A DNA stretch of 64,000 bases from Candidatus Krumholzibacteriota bacterium (GCA_016933255.1 JAFGBF010000018.1:1-64000); one strand, 5' to 3'; positions 49,201-58,644 are shown, counted from the first letter of the stretch. The notes: generated by a model from the letters alone, not told the origin. Translations and numbers: made by a program.

Positions 49201-50198
49201 GGCAGCCTGGAAAGCCTGTCAAATACGAAGATCTTGCCATCGACCTTGTCTGGAAACAGCTGTTTTATGTTATCTCCAAACGATTCGTTTTTCCAATTTG
49301 CCCGGTTTGATTCAAGATATTCCCTTATAAGCTTTTCGCCCTCGTCTTCCCTTCCGGACCTTATAAGGATCTCTCCGGTAAGGAGCAGGTGTTTCTCTGA
49401 CCGGGATTCCGCCGATTCCAGGATAAGGAGAAGTTCATCCAGAGGGGGCGAATCGAGCTGAATAGCCTGGAAGAATCGTACCTCGGCCTTTTCGGGGTGG
49501 GAAAGAAGAAGTGATATCCTGCCGAGGTCGAATTTGACCCCCGAATGCTCGGGAAGTTCTCTTTCGAGCTCGATGAACAACCTTCCGAACAACTTGATAT
49601 CCTCAGGGGAGTTGTCGAAGGCCCGTTCAAAAGGCTGAACCGCCTTTTCCGATCTGCCCGATGCCATATAGAGCAGCCCCAGGAGGAGTTCGTTATCAGT
49701 AAACTGTGAATTTTTAGTGCCAGGATTATCGAGAAACCCCTTTGATCTGGTACTGGACCTTTTGATAAGGCTGTCGATAAATTCGTTCGAGAAATATCCG
49801 AACATATGCCGGATATCATCGATATTTCTGCTTCTCAGGAGTATTTCCAGGATAAAACTTGCGAGAAAAGGGCTGAAATTCTGCTGAAGGGTCTCCCTTG
49901 CCATACCCATGATCTGGCTGCGTTTCTTGGGATTACGCCTGATAGCGTCTTTCATGAGGGTGACTGACTGTTTGTAGTCCGATCTTTCAAATGACAGCTG
50001 TATAGCTTCGAGCGTAAGCCCGAAGTCGTCAGGCCATTTTGCGTGAGCATCCAGAGCCCTCTGAAGGGCCTGTTTCAGGTCTCCCTTAAGGCGGTCCTGT
50101 TGAATTTTTTTTAGGACTTTTTCCTGAGTCAGAAACAATCTTATTCTCCCCGGTTTAAATGGGATATTTGTCAAGATACCTATTATATGATGACTCAA
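46251..50198 (-). CDS. Large (1315 aa) TPR-like solenoid protein
   Basis: Repeated helical-pair units throughout (GRSEKAVQPFERAFDNSPEDI; GNEDEAIKELEKCLSLS); overlaps start of the next TPR gene. Confidence 0.8.
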   Translation of the reverse strand: MSHHIIGILTNIPFKPGRIRLFLTQEKVLKKIQQDRLKGDLKQALQRALDAHAKWPDDFGLTLEAIQLSFERSDYKQSVTLMKDAIRRNPKKRSQIMGMARETLQQNFSPFLASFILEILLRSRNIDDIRHMFGYFSNEFIDSLIKRSSTRSKGFLDNPGTKNSQFTDNELLLGLLYMASGRSEKAVQPFERAFDNSPEDIKLFGRLFIELERELPEHSGVKFDLGRISLLLSHPEKAEVRFFQAIQLDSPPLDELLLILESAESRSEKHLLLTGEILIRSGREDEGEKLIREYLESNRANWKNESFGDNIKQLFPDKVDGKIFVFDRLSRLPERFQCSKKIVFLFCELAEEIDRSKELVEKLESLFEKERKYCKDIASWIEEKDSLKKNALAQKLLSRIYIDLEDYSRASTAAILAAEINPGLINSILKTIEEGIASAQGNDTRLLSAQAELHTLNGNSEKAEQIIGTLEDKDDISNHDLFRLTGRIIEKSGINLDRVVSLIEMDMRNDDITETLPYFLEFYRENTEEHGELSIRIEELLSDDQSKWEKIVSLIEAISKKEDLSRSFRLLRAKADIRTGRIEKAVFEFDQLMMFDNSLGLDLIEEYERAAVKHSDNTTLNLALYQLYLDDRQYAAAARYLCKSLESDPQQIRDVISRFNDLVKKDAGNRKIWEELLKSALKVGHIDLAGEILGRAFTELPKDDSAPLHIYGARISASKGDIADSLLCISKALTAKDADLRAILEELSQTINREPNNPEARYLIGDAFIRLGNEDEAIKELEKCLSLSWEYSWKVGSRLEELLPISIKPWLISKLLGTIAWKEDRLEDAYRYFNAVQNGPVEFLESLDDILESIRKDHPDDRQLTLISGRSLSLQGKYDEAAELLYQLLTEDPGTSGRIMDILMETLDKDPSEFHANRLSARIFSSAGEGDKILEPAVQILKNKKMGLKEIDKAVREFLPLLEENVKFIIPYSELKSSLKKHTQALSGFRRALEIDRSRWQDILSALGDTKWPEETAAAVSILKVDCYLEGEKADEAFAMLKEISDRSNKILPKMIESMTMILKQDQRPEYYIFGSRLLVETGDADGAEELIRDGYGRFDEKTGIDLKIGLADALEGSDRPSEAARIYKEILEESSDKSAILGRIEQISSESARKEISIGMTKLEDGTLDPELSVKLAGTALDLGEFETALKFAKTPGIPDPERALINARTYLYMGRPLLALALAGSIEKSKTDPTDTSLDLLLIEGIASERLGDYGRAAAAFSRLVGKRAGSSDCDKRAEINYTRFLESEFENNLKILVKTGDLESDRTERNSS

Positions 50199-50373
50199 AG
50201 GCTTTGAAGCGAAATGCGTACCATATAACGAAAATTTTGAATTCTGCTTTAATTATTGATATGCGCCCGGTTTAGATGTAGATTATCAGGGTCGGCGGGC
50301 GGCCTTGGCGGGGACCTTTTTGCTTCAACGCAACTGGTTCATGTTAAACAGGTTGCCTGTTATCTGAAAGGTT

Positions 50374-50766
50374 GTGGTGATATATATGGGGTCTGTTTAT
50401 ACGATATCGACCGAGGTTCATTTTTGTTCGTCACACGCGCTATCCGGGTATGACGGGGACTGTTCAAGGATGCATGGGCATAACTGGGTACTCCGTGCAT
50501 ATTACGAATTTGGCAGAACGGATGATAGAGGCCTTACTGTCGATTATCTCGAACTTAAGTCGGGTATGGAGAAGGTCATACTTCCGCGGTTCGACCACCG
50601 CGACCTCAACAAGGTCGAGCCTTTTGACAGGGTGAACCCTACTTCGGAGAACATAGCGGCGGAGATATTCAGGTCGCTCCAAGAAGGGTTGAAGATCGCC
50701 GGCGGGAGGCTTGTCGAAGTGGAACTCTGGGAGACACAATCCGATATGGTGCGTTACCGTGAGTGA
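50374..50766 (+). CDS. queD: 6-carboxy-tetrahydropterin synthase (QueD)
   Basis: VHFCSSHALSGYDGDCSRMHGHNWVLRAYYE; LDHRDLN-like FDHRDLNKVEPFDRVNPTSENIAAEIF. Confidence 0.94.
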   Translation: MVIYMGSVYTISTEVHFCSSHALSGYDGDCSRMHGHNWVLRAYYEFGRTDDRGLTVDYLELKSGMEKVILPRFDHRDLNKVEPFDRVNPTSENIAAEIFRSLQEGLKIAGGRLVEVELWETQSDMVRYRE

Positions 50767-51487
50767 TGGCACAGGTAAAAGAGAAGCAGGTACCGGCCGC
50801 CAGGAAGGGAGATCTGCTGTTGTCCTTCTCTCCGGCGGACTCGATTCTACTGTTTCACTTGCTATTTCAGCAGAAGAAGGTATTCCGTCCCTGGCTCTCT
50901 TTTTCGACTACAACCAGAAAGCTCTTGCAAGAGAAGAGAGAGCTGCTGTCTCTATCGCCGGATATTACGGCCTTGAGATCAGGAAGGTGGAGCTTCCGTG
51001 GCTCGGTGAAATATCCTCATCAGCTATTATAAGCAGAACAAAAGAGATACCGGACTATTCCGGCTCAGGAGCAGAAGGCCGGGAGGATGCCTCGAGGTCT
51101 GTCTGGGTAGAGAACAGGAATGGGATATTTATCAATGCCGCTGCTGCATTTGCCGCTGCCTGGTCGTGCGAAATGATAGTGACCGGGTTCAACAGGGAGG
51201 AGGCTTCCGCTTTTCCCGACAACAGCTTCGAGTACCTCGAGGCTGCTAACAAGGCGCTTCGGTTAAGCGTGGGATCTCCGGTAAGGGTCGCCGCTCCGAC
51301 GATCTCCATGGGAAAGAAGGAGATCGTATCGCGGGGGATCGATCTGGATATCCCGTGGGAATTGATATGGAGCTGTTACGGAGACGGAGAACTTATGTGC
51401 GGGATCTGCGAATCGTGCGTCAGATTTCAAAACGCTGTCGCAGGAAGTTCTGCCGAAAAAAGAGTTCGTTTTTCAAAGGGGGGCTGA
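50759..51487 (+). CDS. queC: 7-cyano-7-deazaguanine synthase (QueC); GTG start overlapping queD stop
   Basis: VVLLSGGLDSTVSLAIS; FFDYNQKALAREERAA; zinc site CYGDGELMCGICESC. Confidence 0.94.
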   Translation: MSDGTGKREAGTGRQEGRSAVVLLSGGLDSTVSLAISAEEGIPSLALFFDYNQKALAREERAAVSIAGYYGLEIRKVELPWLGEISSSAIISRTKEIPDYSGSGAEGREDASRSVWVENRNGIFINAAAAFAAAWSCEMIVTGFNREEASAFPDNSFEYLEAANKALRLSVGSPVRVAAPTISMGKKEIVSRGIDLDIPWELIWSCYGDGELMCGICESCVRFQNAVAGSSAEKRVRFSKGG

Positions 51488-51488
51488 G

Positions 51489-52067
51489 TTGAAAAAGAGG
51501 ACATACGAGATGATCTCGACATCTCTGATAGAAAAACCTATCAATTATGACGGAACCCAGCTGCGCAGCCATTTCATAAGAGAAACGACAGGAATTGCCG
51601 GCGACGGGATAATGGCTTTTGCCGGTACATGTTATGTCATGGGGGAAAACCTCGTCGATCTCGAGGACGCTGAGACGTCCGATTCGATAGTAGCTCAGGA
51701 GATGCTCCATTTTATCTGCGAGCATTTTCAGATCCCGCTGAGAGAGATGAATTACAGGTTGAGGCTTTTTATGGCTATCATGAGAGACGCCATTTCTGAG
51801 CTGGCCCCTCAATGGACGATTACAAGAGACGGGGATGACCTTTTTGAGAGCGGCAGGAAGATATCGGTGGGAATAGCTACGGTCAGCGCGACTTCCGCTC
51901 TCTTTCACTGCGGTATAAATATCGATCCGGAGGGAGCTCCCGTTCCCGCGGTCGGACTCGATGAGTTCAGGGTAAGGCCCGCGCAGCTGGCGCGAAGAGT
52001 GCTCGATGCTTACCGGGCAGAGTGCGAATCTATCGAACTTGCCGTTCGAAAGGTAAGAGGGGTATGA
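51489..52067 (+). CDS. DUF366-like protein in queuosine operon
   Basis: INYDGTQLRSHFIRETTGIAGDGIMAFAGTCYV...NLVDLEDAETSDSIVAQEMLHFICEHF resembles DUF366 from memory; sits between queC and queE. Confidence 0.7.
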   Translation: MKKRTYEMISTSLIEKPINYDGTQLRSHFIRETTGIAGDGIMAFAGTCYVMGENLVDLEDAETSDSIVAQEMLHFICEHFQIPLREMNYRLRLFMAIMRDAISELAPQWTITRDGDDLFESGRKISVGIATVSATSALFHCGINIDPEGAPVPAVGLDEFRVRPAQLARRVLDAYRAECESIELAVRKVRGV

Positions 52068-52816
52068 ACGCAGAACGAAAGAACGGAGATCTGTCGGAAC
52101 TCTTCTGTTCCATCCAGGGGGAGGGGATATATGTAGGTGTCATGCAGATATTCCTCCGTCTTGCAGGCTGCAGCCTTGGCTGCTGCTATTGCGACACTCC
52201 GGCACCGCAGGGTGAACCTTCCTGTTGCGTGATATACGATGGAGAATCTGTTGAAAAGATCTCCAATCCCGTTTCTCCCGAGAGGGGATCTGAAGCTGTC
52301 GCCGCTCTCGCTCGAAGGCATCCTGGTGTCCATTCTTTAAGTATTACAGGCGGAGAACCGCTTGAGCAGCCGGATTTTTTGATCAGTTTTCTTGAAATAT
52401 TCAGAAAAGAGGGGATCCCTGTCTATCTGGAGACGAACGGTCTCGAAGAAGAAGCGATGCGTCTCGTGGCTCCCCTGACAGATATCATTTCTTTGGATAT
52501 CAAACTTCCCTCGCTCTGTGGAGGAGGCGATTTTTTTGAGATCTACAAGAGAGTCCTGCCTCTCCTGGCAGGCAGGGAGTTCTTCTGCAAGATAGTGGTC
52601 GCCGACCTTGCTGATAAAAGCGAATTTGCAGCGGCGGTCAGGCTTCTTTCCAGTCATGACAGGAGCACGAGGCTCGTCATACAGCCTGCCACTCCAGTAA
52701 CCGGCTGCCGGGGAGCAGATCCAGCTCTGCTTTTGGACTGTTACAGGAAAGCTTCGCGTGAACTCGATGATGTAAGGGTGATTCCGCAGTGTCATCGCAT
52801 TATGGGGCTTCGCTGA
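52064..52816 (+). CDS. queE: 7-carboxy-7-deazaguanine synthase (QueE), radical SAM
   Basis: ELFCSIQGEGIYVGVMQIFLRLAGCSLGCCYCDTP; SITGGEPLEQPD; start MNAERKNG at 52064. Confidence 0.93.
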   Translation: MNAERKNGDLSELFCSIQGEGIYVGVMQIFLRLAGCSLGCCYCDTPAPQGEPSCCVIYDGESVEKISNPVSPERGSEAVAALARRHPGVHSLSITGGEPLEQPDFLISFLEIFRKEGIPVYLETNGLEEEAMRLVAPLTDIISLDIKLPSLCGGGDFFEIYKRVLPLLAGREFFCKIVVADLADKSEFAAAVRLLSSHDRSTRLVIQPATPVTGCRGADPALLLDCYRKASRELDDVRVIPQCHRIMGLR

Positions 52817-53277
52817 ACGGTGGATGAAAAAGCCGCGAGATGATACGATGCAGGGTCGGGTTCGTGAGGCGGCGACCACCTCGCAGCGTTAAGAAATATC
52901 AGCAAAGTGCATACCAGATAATCATCATAATTATCCAGAACAGCGATAACCCCTGTCAGCAAAAGGATTCAGGATTTTTTATGAGGATTTTTACTCTCTT
53001 CCGAAAGATCCCTATAATTCCTCATTGTTACCAGAGGCTCTTTGCGGCACGATCCTCTCTTTCTTCCTTTTTGCAACCTGAAATTGCGTAACTGCAATTT
53101 ATCGATAGGGGGAAGCATTCAGTTAAAAAAGCCATGAACCTCATCATGAGAAATAATATTACTTGACATAAACGGGCTATTCGTTGTTAAGTAACGCTTT
53201 AGGCTTGTGCTGATACTCACACCCTTTTAGTGCGGAGGGGAATTACGATCCCTCTTGGAACAAGGAGGAGGGCGCAG

Positions 53278-53556
53278 ATGACTAAAGCGGAAATCGTGGA
53301 GAACATTTCCAGCAGGACGGGGCTGACGAAAAAAGAAGTCGCAGAAGCGGTCGATTGTTTTCTTTCCTGTATTTCCAAAGGTCTTGTAGAAGGAAAGCAT
53401 TACGAGATTCGCGGATTCGGGACTTTCAAAGTCAAAGACCGTAAAGCAAGGATGGCGAGAAATCCCAGAACAGGTGAGCCTGTTCCAGTTCCGGACCGCA
53501 AGGTCCCCGTATTCAAAGTTTCACGTGAGCTGAAGGATATGGTGGCTCAGTCCTGA
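53278..53556 (+). CDS. HU/IHF family DNA-binding protein
   Basis: MTKAEIVENISSRTGLTKKEVAEAVDCF...GFGTFKVKDRKARMARNPRTGEPVPVPDRKVPVFKVSRELK; RBS AAGGAGGAGGG before ATG 53278. Confidence 0.95.
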   Translation: MTKAEIVENISSRTGLTKKEVAEAVDCFLSCISKGLVEGKHYEIRGFGTFKVKDRKARMARNPRTGEPVPVPDRKVPVFKVSRELKDMVAQS

Positions 53557-53659
53557 TCCTGAGTCGCCGGTCAAGTCAGCGGCACATGCTTCCTGGCCGT
53601 TTCGACGGCGAAGGTGAAGCCCGTTCTGCATTCAAGGGATTATCCCAGGCAGGTGAATA

Positions 53660-54688
53660 ATGTCCGGTCGTATTGTCGATCTCAGGAGCGATACTGTGAC
53701 AAGGCCTTCCGCAGATATGAGGAAGGCGATGTCACAGGCGCAGGTAGGTGACGATGTACTAGGGGATGACCCTACAGTGATCAGCCTTGAAGAAAGGATG
53801 GCCGCTCTTCTCGGCAAGGAGAGTGCGGTGTATGTTCCCAGCGGGACGATGGCAAATCTTCTCGGACTTCTTTCCCAGACCAGACCCGGAGATGAAGTGA
53901 TCCTCGACGGGAATTGCCACATCTTCAATTATGAAGCCGGGGGAGCTTCGGTCATAGGGGGCCTGCAGCTGCATCCGATGAATGGTCCGGACGGTTTTCT
54001 TCCTCTTGAGGAACTTCCCCGGGCGGTAAGGCCCGATAACATCCATCATCCGCATACATCTCTTATTTCGGTCGAAAATACGCATAACAGGGGCGGAGGA
54101 AGAATATATCCTTTCGAACAGCTTGAAGAAGTATACCGATTTGCCAAAGATAAAAATCTGAGGGTCCATATGGATGGGGCGCGTCTTGCCAATGCGGTAG
54201 TCGCCACAGGGATCCCCTTTAAAAAATACGGAGCTCTTGCCGATTCGATCAATATCTGTTTTTCCAAGGGGATGGGCGCTCCGGTCGGATCGGTTATGAT
54301 TTCAGACAGGGAGACGGTGAAGCGGGCGAGGTATTGGCGCAAGAGACTCGGAGGGGGGATGAGGCAGTCGGGGATCCTCGCTCAGGCTTGCCACTATGCT
54401 CTGGATAACAATATCGAACGGCTGGCAGAAGATCATCTGCTTGCGTCAAGGGTCGGAGCTGCGATAGAGAAAAAACCGGGGCTGACCCTTTCCTTCCCGG
54501 TCGAAACGAATATCGTGATTTTCAGGGTCGGAGATGAGTCGATCGATTTCGAAAAATTTACGAAAGATCTGGAAAATGCCGGGATCCGCGTCCTTGCGTT
54601 CGGAAACAGATCTGTCCGGATAGTCACTCACCTTGATGTCTCGCCGGCAGATATAGATTATTTTGAAAGTGTAATGTCAGGGTTATAG
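53660..54688 (+). CDS. Low-specificity L-threonine aldolase family (PLP)
   Basis: IVDLRSDTVTRPSADMRKAM; VYVPSGTMANLL; MDGARLANAVVATG; CFSKGMGAPVGS PLP-Lys motif. Confidence 0.95.
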   Translation: MSGRIVDLRSDTVTRPSADMRKAMSQAQVGDDVLGDDPTVISLEERMAALLGKESAVYVPSGTMANLLGLLSQTRPGDEVILDGNCHIFNYEAGGASVIGGLQLHPMNGPDGFLPLEELPRAVRPDNIHHPHTSLISVENTHNRGGGRIYPFEQLEEVYRFAKDKNLRVHMDGARLANAVVATGIPFKKYGALADSINICFSKGMGAPVGSVMISDRETVKRARYWRKRLGGGMRQSGILAQACHYALDNNIERLAEDHLLASRVGAAIEKKPGLTLSFPVETNIVIFRVGDESIDFEKFTKDLENAGIRVLAFGNRSVRIVTHLDVSPADIDYFESVMSGL

Positions 54689-54749
54689 GGAAACGCTTCA
54701 ATAATCAGGTCAATTCGATATATGATCGCAAAACTCTCCCGCCGGATCC

Positions 54750-55487
54750 ATGGTGAGACGGATGATGATGAGGAAATACCAGTTTTACTTTATTGGGACT
54801 CCGATAGGAAATCTTGGTGACTTATCCTCAAGAGCTGTGGATCTTATAGGGTCGGTAGATCTTTTGCTTGCCGAAGATACTAGAAAGACCATGACCCTTC
54901 TGAAAAAAAATCAACTCGGGGTCACTGTCCGTTCCTACCACGATCATAACAAGGAAAAAGTCACGCCTTCGATAATCAAAAAGCTCAAAGAGGGGGCGAC
55001 GGCAGCTCTTGTCTCCGATGCTGGAATGCCCGGCATATCTGATCCGGGGTATCATCTTGTCAGGAAACTGATCGAAGAAGATATAGAATATACAGTGATA
55101 CCAGGACCGAGTGCCGTAACGACAGCTCTTCTTCTTTCCGGTTTTCCGCCGGACAGGTTTTCTTTTTACGGGTATCTTCCCCGGAAAAAAGGTGCCAGGG
55201 AAAAGATCATAAAGGAAGCAGGAGAGAACCAGGGCACATCGATTTTTTTTGAGTCTCCCTACAGGATAATCAAGGCTCTGCAGGCAGTGGCTTCACAACT
55301 CGGGGAGAGGGAAGTCGCCGTGGCGAGAGAGATGACGAAATTGCACGAAGAGGTGCTGAGGGGAAGTGCATCGGATATAATCAGCCTGATAGGCGACAGA
55401 AAGCTTAAAGGGGAAATCACACTTGTTCTCCGGGGGAGGGGCAGAAGCGGCAGGACCGCAAAAACCGATTCTGTCGACAGGGAATGA
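54750..55487 (+). CDS. rsmI: 16S rRNA (cytidine 1402-2'-O)-methyltransferase
   Basis: FIGTPIGNLGDLSSRA; LLAEDTRKT; VSDAGMPGISDPGYHLV; PGPSAVTTALLLSGFPPDRFSFYGYLPRK. Confidence 0.95.
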   Translation: MVRRMMMRKYQFYFIGTPIGNLGDLSSRAVDLIGSVDLLLAEDTRKTMTLLKKNQLGVTVRSYHDHNKEKVTPSIIKKLKEGATAALVSDAGMPGISDPGYHLVRKLIEEDIEYTVIPGPSAVTTALLLSGFPPDRFSFYGYLPRKKGAREKIIKEAGENQGTSIFFESPYRIIKALQAVASQLGEREVAVAREMTKLHEEVLRGSASDIISLIGDRKLKGEITLVLRGRGRSGRTAKTDSVDRE

Positions 55488-55595
55488 AGGGTCGGCGCAA
55501 GTGTAATTTCTTGACAGGAAAAGGGCGGGGATTCATACTGTGGCCTTTGGATCAAGAGATTGCCACGGGGGAGACTTAATTACAGGAAGTAAAGT

Positions 55596-56210
55596 TTGTC
55601 AGGAAAAACGGATATAAAGGAAAGACTGAGGGGGCTTCTGTCTCCCGTTATAGCGCTGTGCGTCTATGCCGGAATAACTCCTATGGGTATTACTCTTTTC
55701 GGCGTATTTCTCAGTCTGGTCGGGGGCTGGGTCGTCGGTATGGGCAGGCTTGGGACCGGTGCCGTCATTCTGATAATCTCCGGTTTAAGCGATGCGATCG
55801 ATGGTTCACTCGCCCGCAGCCAGGGGAAATCGACCACTCTTGGCGCTTTTATCGATTCGACAGGTGACAGGGTAAGCGAACTGGTCTATTTTATCGGCCT
55901 TGTATTCTATTTTATGGGTAAGACACCTGTCCATAATCTTATGATCTTCTTTTCGATGGTTGCTCTTGCCGGTTCATTTCTTACAAGTTATGCAAGAGCA
56001 AGAGCTGAAGGACTTGGACTCGATTGCTCTGTTGGGGTGCTGGAACGTCCGGAGAGAGTCGCTCTTCTGGTATTTGGACTTGTCTTCGGCGGGATCGTCC
56101 TGGAAGTGGTTATCGTCGTCATCGCTGTATTAAGCGTTCTGACTTTCATACAGAGAGTCAAGCATGTCTGGAATCTGACCGCCCCGGGTGAAAACGGTGG
56201 AGACTGTTGA
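55596..56210 (+). CDS. CDP-alcohol phosphatidyltransferase
   Basis: SDAIDGSLARSQGKSTTLGAFIDSTGDRVSE (DG-x2-AR-x8-G-x3-D-x3-D). Confidence 0.93.
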   Translation: MSGKTDIKERLRGLLSPVIALCVYAGITPMGITLFGVFLSLVGGWVVGMGRLGTGAVILIISGLSDAIDGSLARSQGKSTTLGAFIDSTGDRVSELVYFIGLVFYFMGKTPVHNLMIFFSMVALAGSFLTSYARARAEGLGLDCSVGVLERPERVALLVFGLVFGGIVLEVVIVVIAVLSVLTFIQRVKHVWNLTAPGENGGDC

Positions 56211-56317
56211 CGCAGGATGAATCGGTTTTTCCGATACCCGTACCTGTTTTGCCGATAGTGTATATGAACCGATCGATAAAATGCTTAAAGGCTACAGGCC
56301 GGTAAGGCAGCAGATAT

Positions 56318-57724
56318 ATGAATTCCAGATTCTGGCCGGTTCTCAAGACATCTGTCCCTATCCTCAAGACATCCGTTCCCATTCTTGTTGATTTTGGCGC
56401 TCAGGTCCTGATGTGGACGATAGAGCCCATGCTTGTAGGTCACCTTGCCCTGCGGTCAATGCAGCGGTTCTATCCCGGGCTGGGAGCTTCCGGCGTCGAT
56501 GCCCTTACAGCAGTCGGCGGGGTCGTACAGGTCATACTATTCACCTGTACGATCCTCCTTACATTCGTCTTCGGCGCAACGATGCTGATCAACAAACTCC
56601 TTGGCGCCGGAAAAAGGGAAGAAGCTGACCATTTCCTGGGACAGACACTCTTTACCGCGATGTTTCCAGCGATCGGTATCGCCCTGATCTGGTATTTCCT
56701 TTCCCCTGTGATATTCAGGACGCTTCTCGGCGCTTCTCCCGCGGTCGCCGCGATCAGCGTAGACTATATGAGAGTGATAGCCTGGTTTGCCCCCTTTATC
56801 CTTATGAATTTTGTCGCGATCGGGATCGTTCGGGGAGCTGGAGACACGCATCTTTCCATGATAGTCGGGCTTTTGGTAAATGGTATCCACCTCGTCCTTG
56901 CAGTCTGTCTTGTCTACGGGATGTGGTTCTTTCCCGAAATGGGGGTCAGGGGAGCCGCCTATGCCGCAGCTATAGGTCATACGATAGGGTTTTTCTTTAC
57001 CTACAGTGTGATACTGCGGGGCAAAAGCGTCCTTACATTCAAATCGTATGATTTCAGAAGCATAAAGCGCAGTAGTATCTGGAGGATCATAAAGACCGGG
57101 ACGCCGTGTACTCTGGAGCAACTGGCGTGGATGACAGGAATAACAATAGTGATCGGATTCAGCAACCGTCTCGGTTCGACCGAAGCGGCGGCTCATATCG
57201 TCGCTCTTACATTCCACAGGCTTTTTGCCGTGATGTACCTTGCCTTCGGGATGGGGGCCCTTACTCTTGTCGGGCAGAGGTATGGGGCAAAGGAGTATAT
57301 CCGAGCGAGGCATTTATCTTATATGTTTATCTGGCTCATATTCGGGGTGGTCACTTTTCTTGCTGCCGTAATTTTCTTCAGAGCGAAATACTTTGTAATA
57401 CTATTTACTACTGATCCGGACGTTATGCCCCTTTGTATCGAGATACTCAAGATCATAGCCTTCGTCCAGATCCCCAAAGCGATGTCGTACATTCTTTCTT
57501 TCAGCCTCAGAGGTGTGGGAGAAAACCGTTATCCGATGTATCTTGCATTTGCCGGAGTCTTTGTCATCGAGGTCTTTCTCGGATTCAACCTGGCTTTCGT
57601 CTTCGGGTTGTCGCTTGCGGGATTATGGATCGCCGCGATAATCGACGAAGTCCTCAAGGTGCTGCTTGGGGCCAGGCGCTTCCGCAGGCGCATTAAGGCT
57701 CTTGTAGCAGGTATTCCGGATTGA
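56318..57724 (+). CDS. MATE-family efflux transporter
   Basis: ~12 TM; two homologous halves; LGAGKREEADHFLGQTLF and GQRYGAKEYIRARHLSY motifs typical of MATE. Confidence 0.92.
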   Translation: MNSRFWPVLKTSVPILKTSVPILVDFGAQVLMWTIEPMLVGHLALRSMQRFYPGLGASGVDALTAVGGVVQVILFTCTILLTFVFGATMLINKLLGAGKREEADHFLGQTLFTAMFPAIGIALIWYFLSPVIFRTLLGASPAVAAISVDYMRVIAWFAPFILMNFVAIGIVRGAGDTHLSMIVGLLVNGIHLVLAVCLVYGMWFFPEMGVRGAAYAAAIGHTIGFFFTYSVILRGKSVLTFKSYDFRSIKRSSIWRIIKTGTPCTLEQLAWMTGITIVIGFSNRLGSTEAAAHIVALTFHRLFAVMYLAFGMGALTLVGQRYGAKEYIRARHLSYMFIWLIFGVVTFLAAVIFFRAKYFVILFTTDPDVMPLCIEILKIIAFVQIPKAMSYILSFSLRGVGENRYPMYLAFAGVFVIEVFLGFNLAFVFGLSLAGLWIAAIIDEVLKVLLGARRFRRRIKALVAGIPD

Positions 57725-57763
57725 ACAGGGCTTCACTTGAGAGTTTAATATGGAGAGAAGGAA

Positions 57764-58420
57764 ATGAGAGGTTTCTTCATAACATTCGAAGGGATAGAGG
57801 GTTCTGGAAAATCCACCGTCGCCCGGAGGATCGACAGGCTCTTACGCGATGAAGGGGTCGATCCCCTGCTGACAAGGGAACCGGGGGGGACAGTTATCTC
57901 AGAGGATATAAGAGGCATCCTCCTCGACCCCGACCGAGTCGAGATCTCGGCAAAGACAGAGCTTCTCCTCTACCTCGCCAGCCGGGCGCAGCTTGTCGCG
58001 GAGGTTATACTGCCGGCGGTAAATAACGGGCGTATCGTCCTGTGCGACAGGTATATGGATGCCACGATGGCATATCAGGGGTGGGCCAGAGGGCTGGGGG
58101 AGGACCTTGTCAGGGACTTTAACAGTTTTGCGGTCGGTCCAGCCCTTCCCGACCTTACCTTCCTTTTTGATCTGAGTGTCAGCGAAGGATTCAGGCGCGG
58201 GCCTGACAAACGTGAATCGAGCGGTATTCAGTCAAGGGACAGGCTTGAAAGCGAGGATATTTTCTTCCACGAAAAGGTCAGGGAAGGATACCTGAGAATC
58301 GCCGAAACGGAAAAAAAGAGAGTAATGACCATTGATGCTTCCCTTCCGCTGGATTCGGTCGTTGAGACTATTTTTCGGAACATCAAGTCGCGTATCGACG
58401 TACAATCTTACAGAGGTTAA
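57764..58420 (+). CDS. tmk: Thymidylate kinase
   Basis: FITFEGIEGSGKSTVARRI; LTREPGGT; LLLYLASRAQLV; DRYMDATMAYQG. Confidence 0.96.
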   Translation: MRGFFITFEGIEGSGKSTVARRIDRLLRDEGVDPLLTREPGGTVISEDIRGILLDPDRVEISAKTELLLYLASRAQLVAEVILPAVNNGRIVLCDRYMDATMAYQGWARGLGEDLVRDFNSFAVGPALPDLTFLFDLSVSEGFRRGPDKRESSGIQSRDRLESEDIFFHEKVREGYLRIAETEKKRVMTIDASLPLDSVVETIFRNIKSRIDVQSYRG

Positions 58421-58644
58421 AAAACATTATGCCTTGAAATACCGCTGCGGCAGATGGACAGTGGTCCGGAATGACCTTGCGAGGCGGGGATCCGTCCGCG
58501 AAGAGGGACTGAAAGTATTTGTCCGGTATGCTGACAGGGTATATATTCCATTGGCCGGCCCGGCCTGAACCGGGTCATCGACAGGTGATCGGATAGAAAA
58601 AGATAATTATAAAAAAGTGATGCTGAAATTCTCATCAGGATATA

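Noticed and set aside
53164-53200. TTGACA-like -35 upstream of the HU/IHF gene
   Set aside because: A good -35 but no convincing -10 at 16-18 nt spacing; not listed as a promoter.
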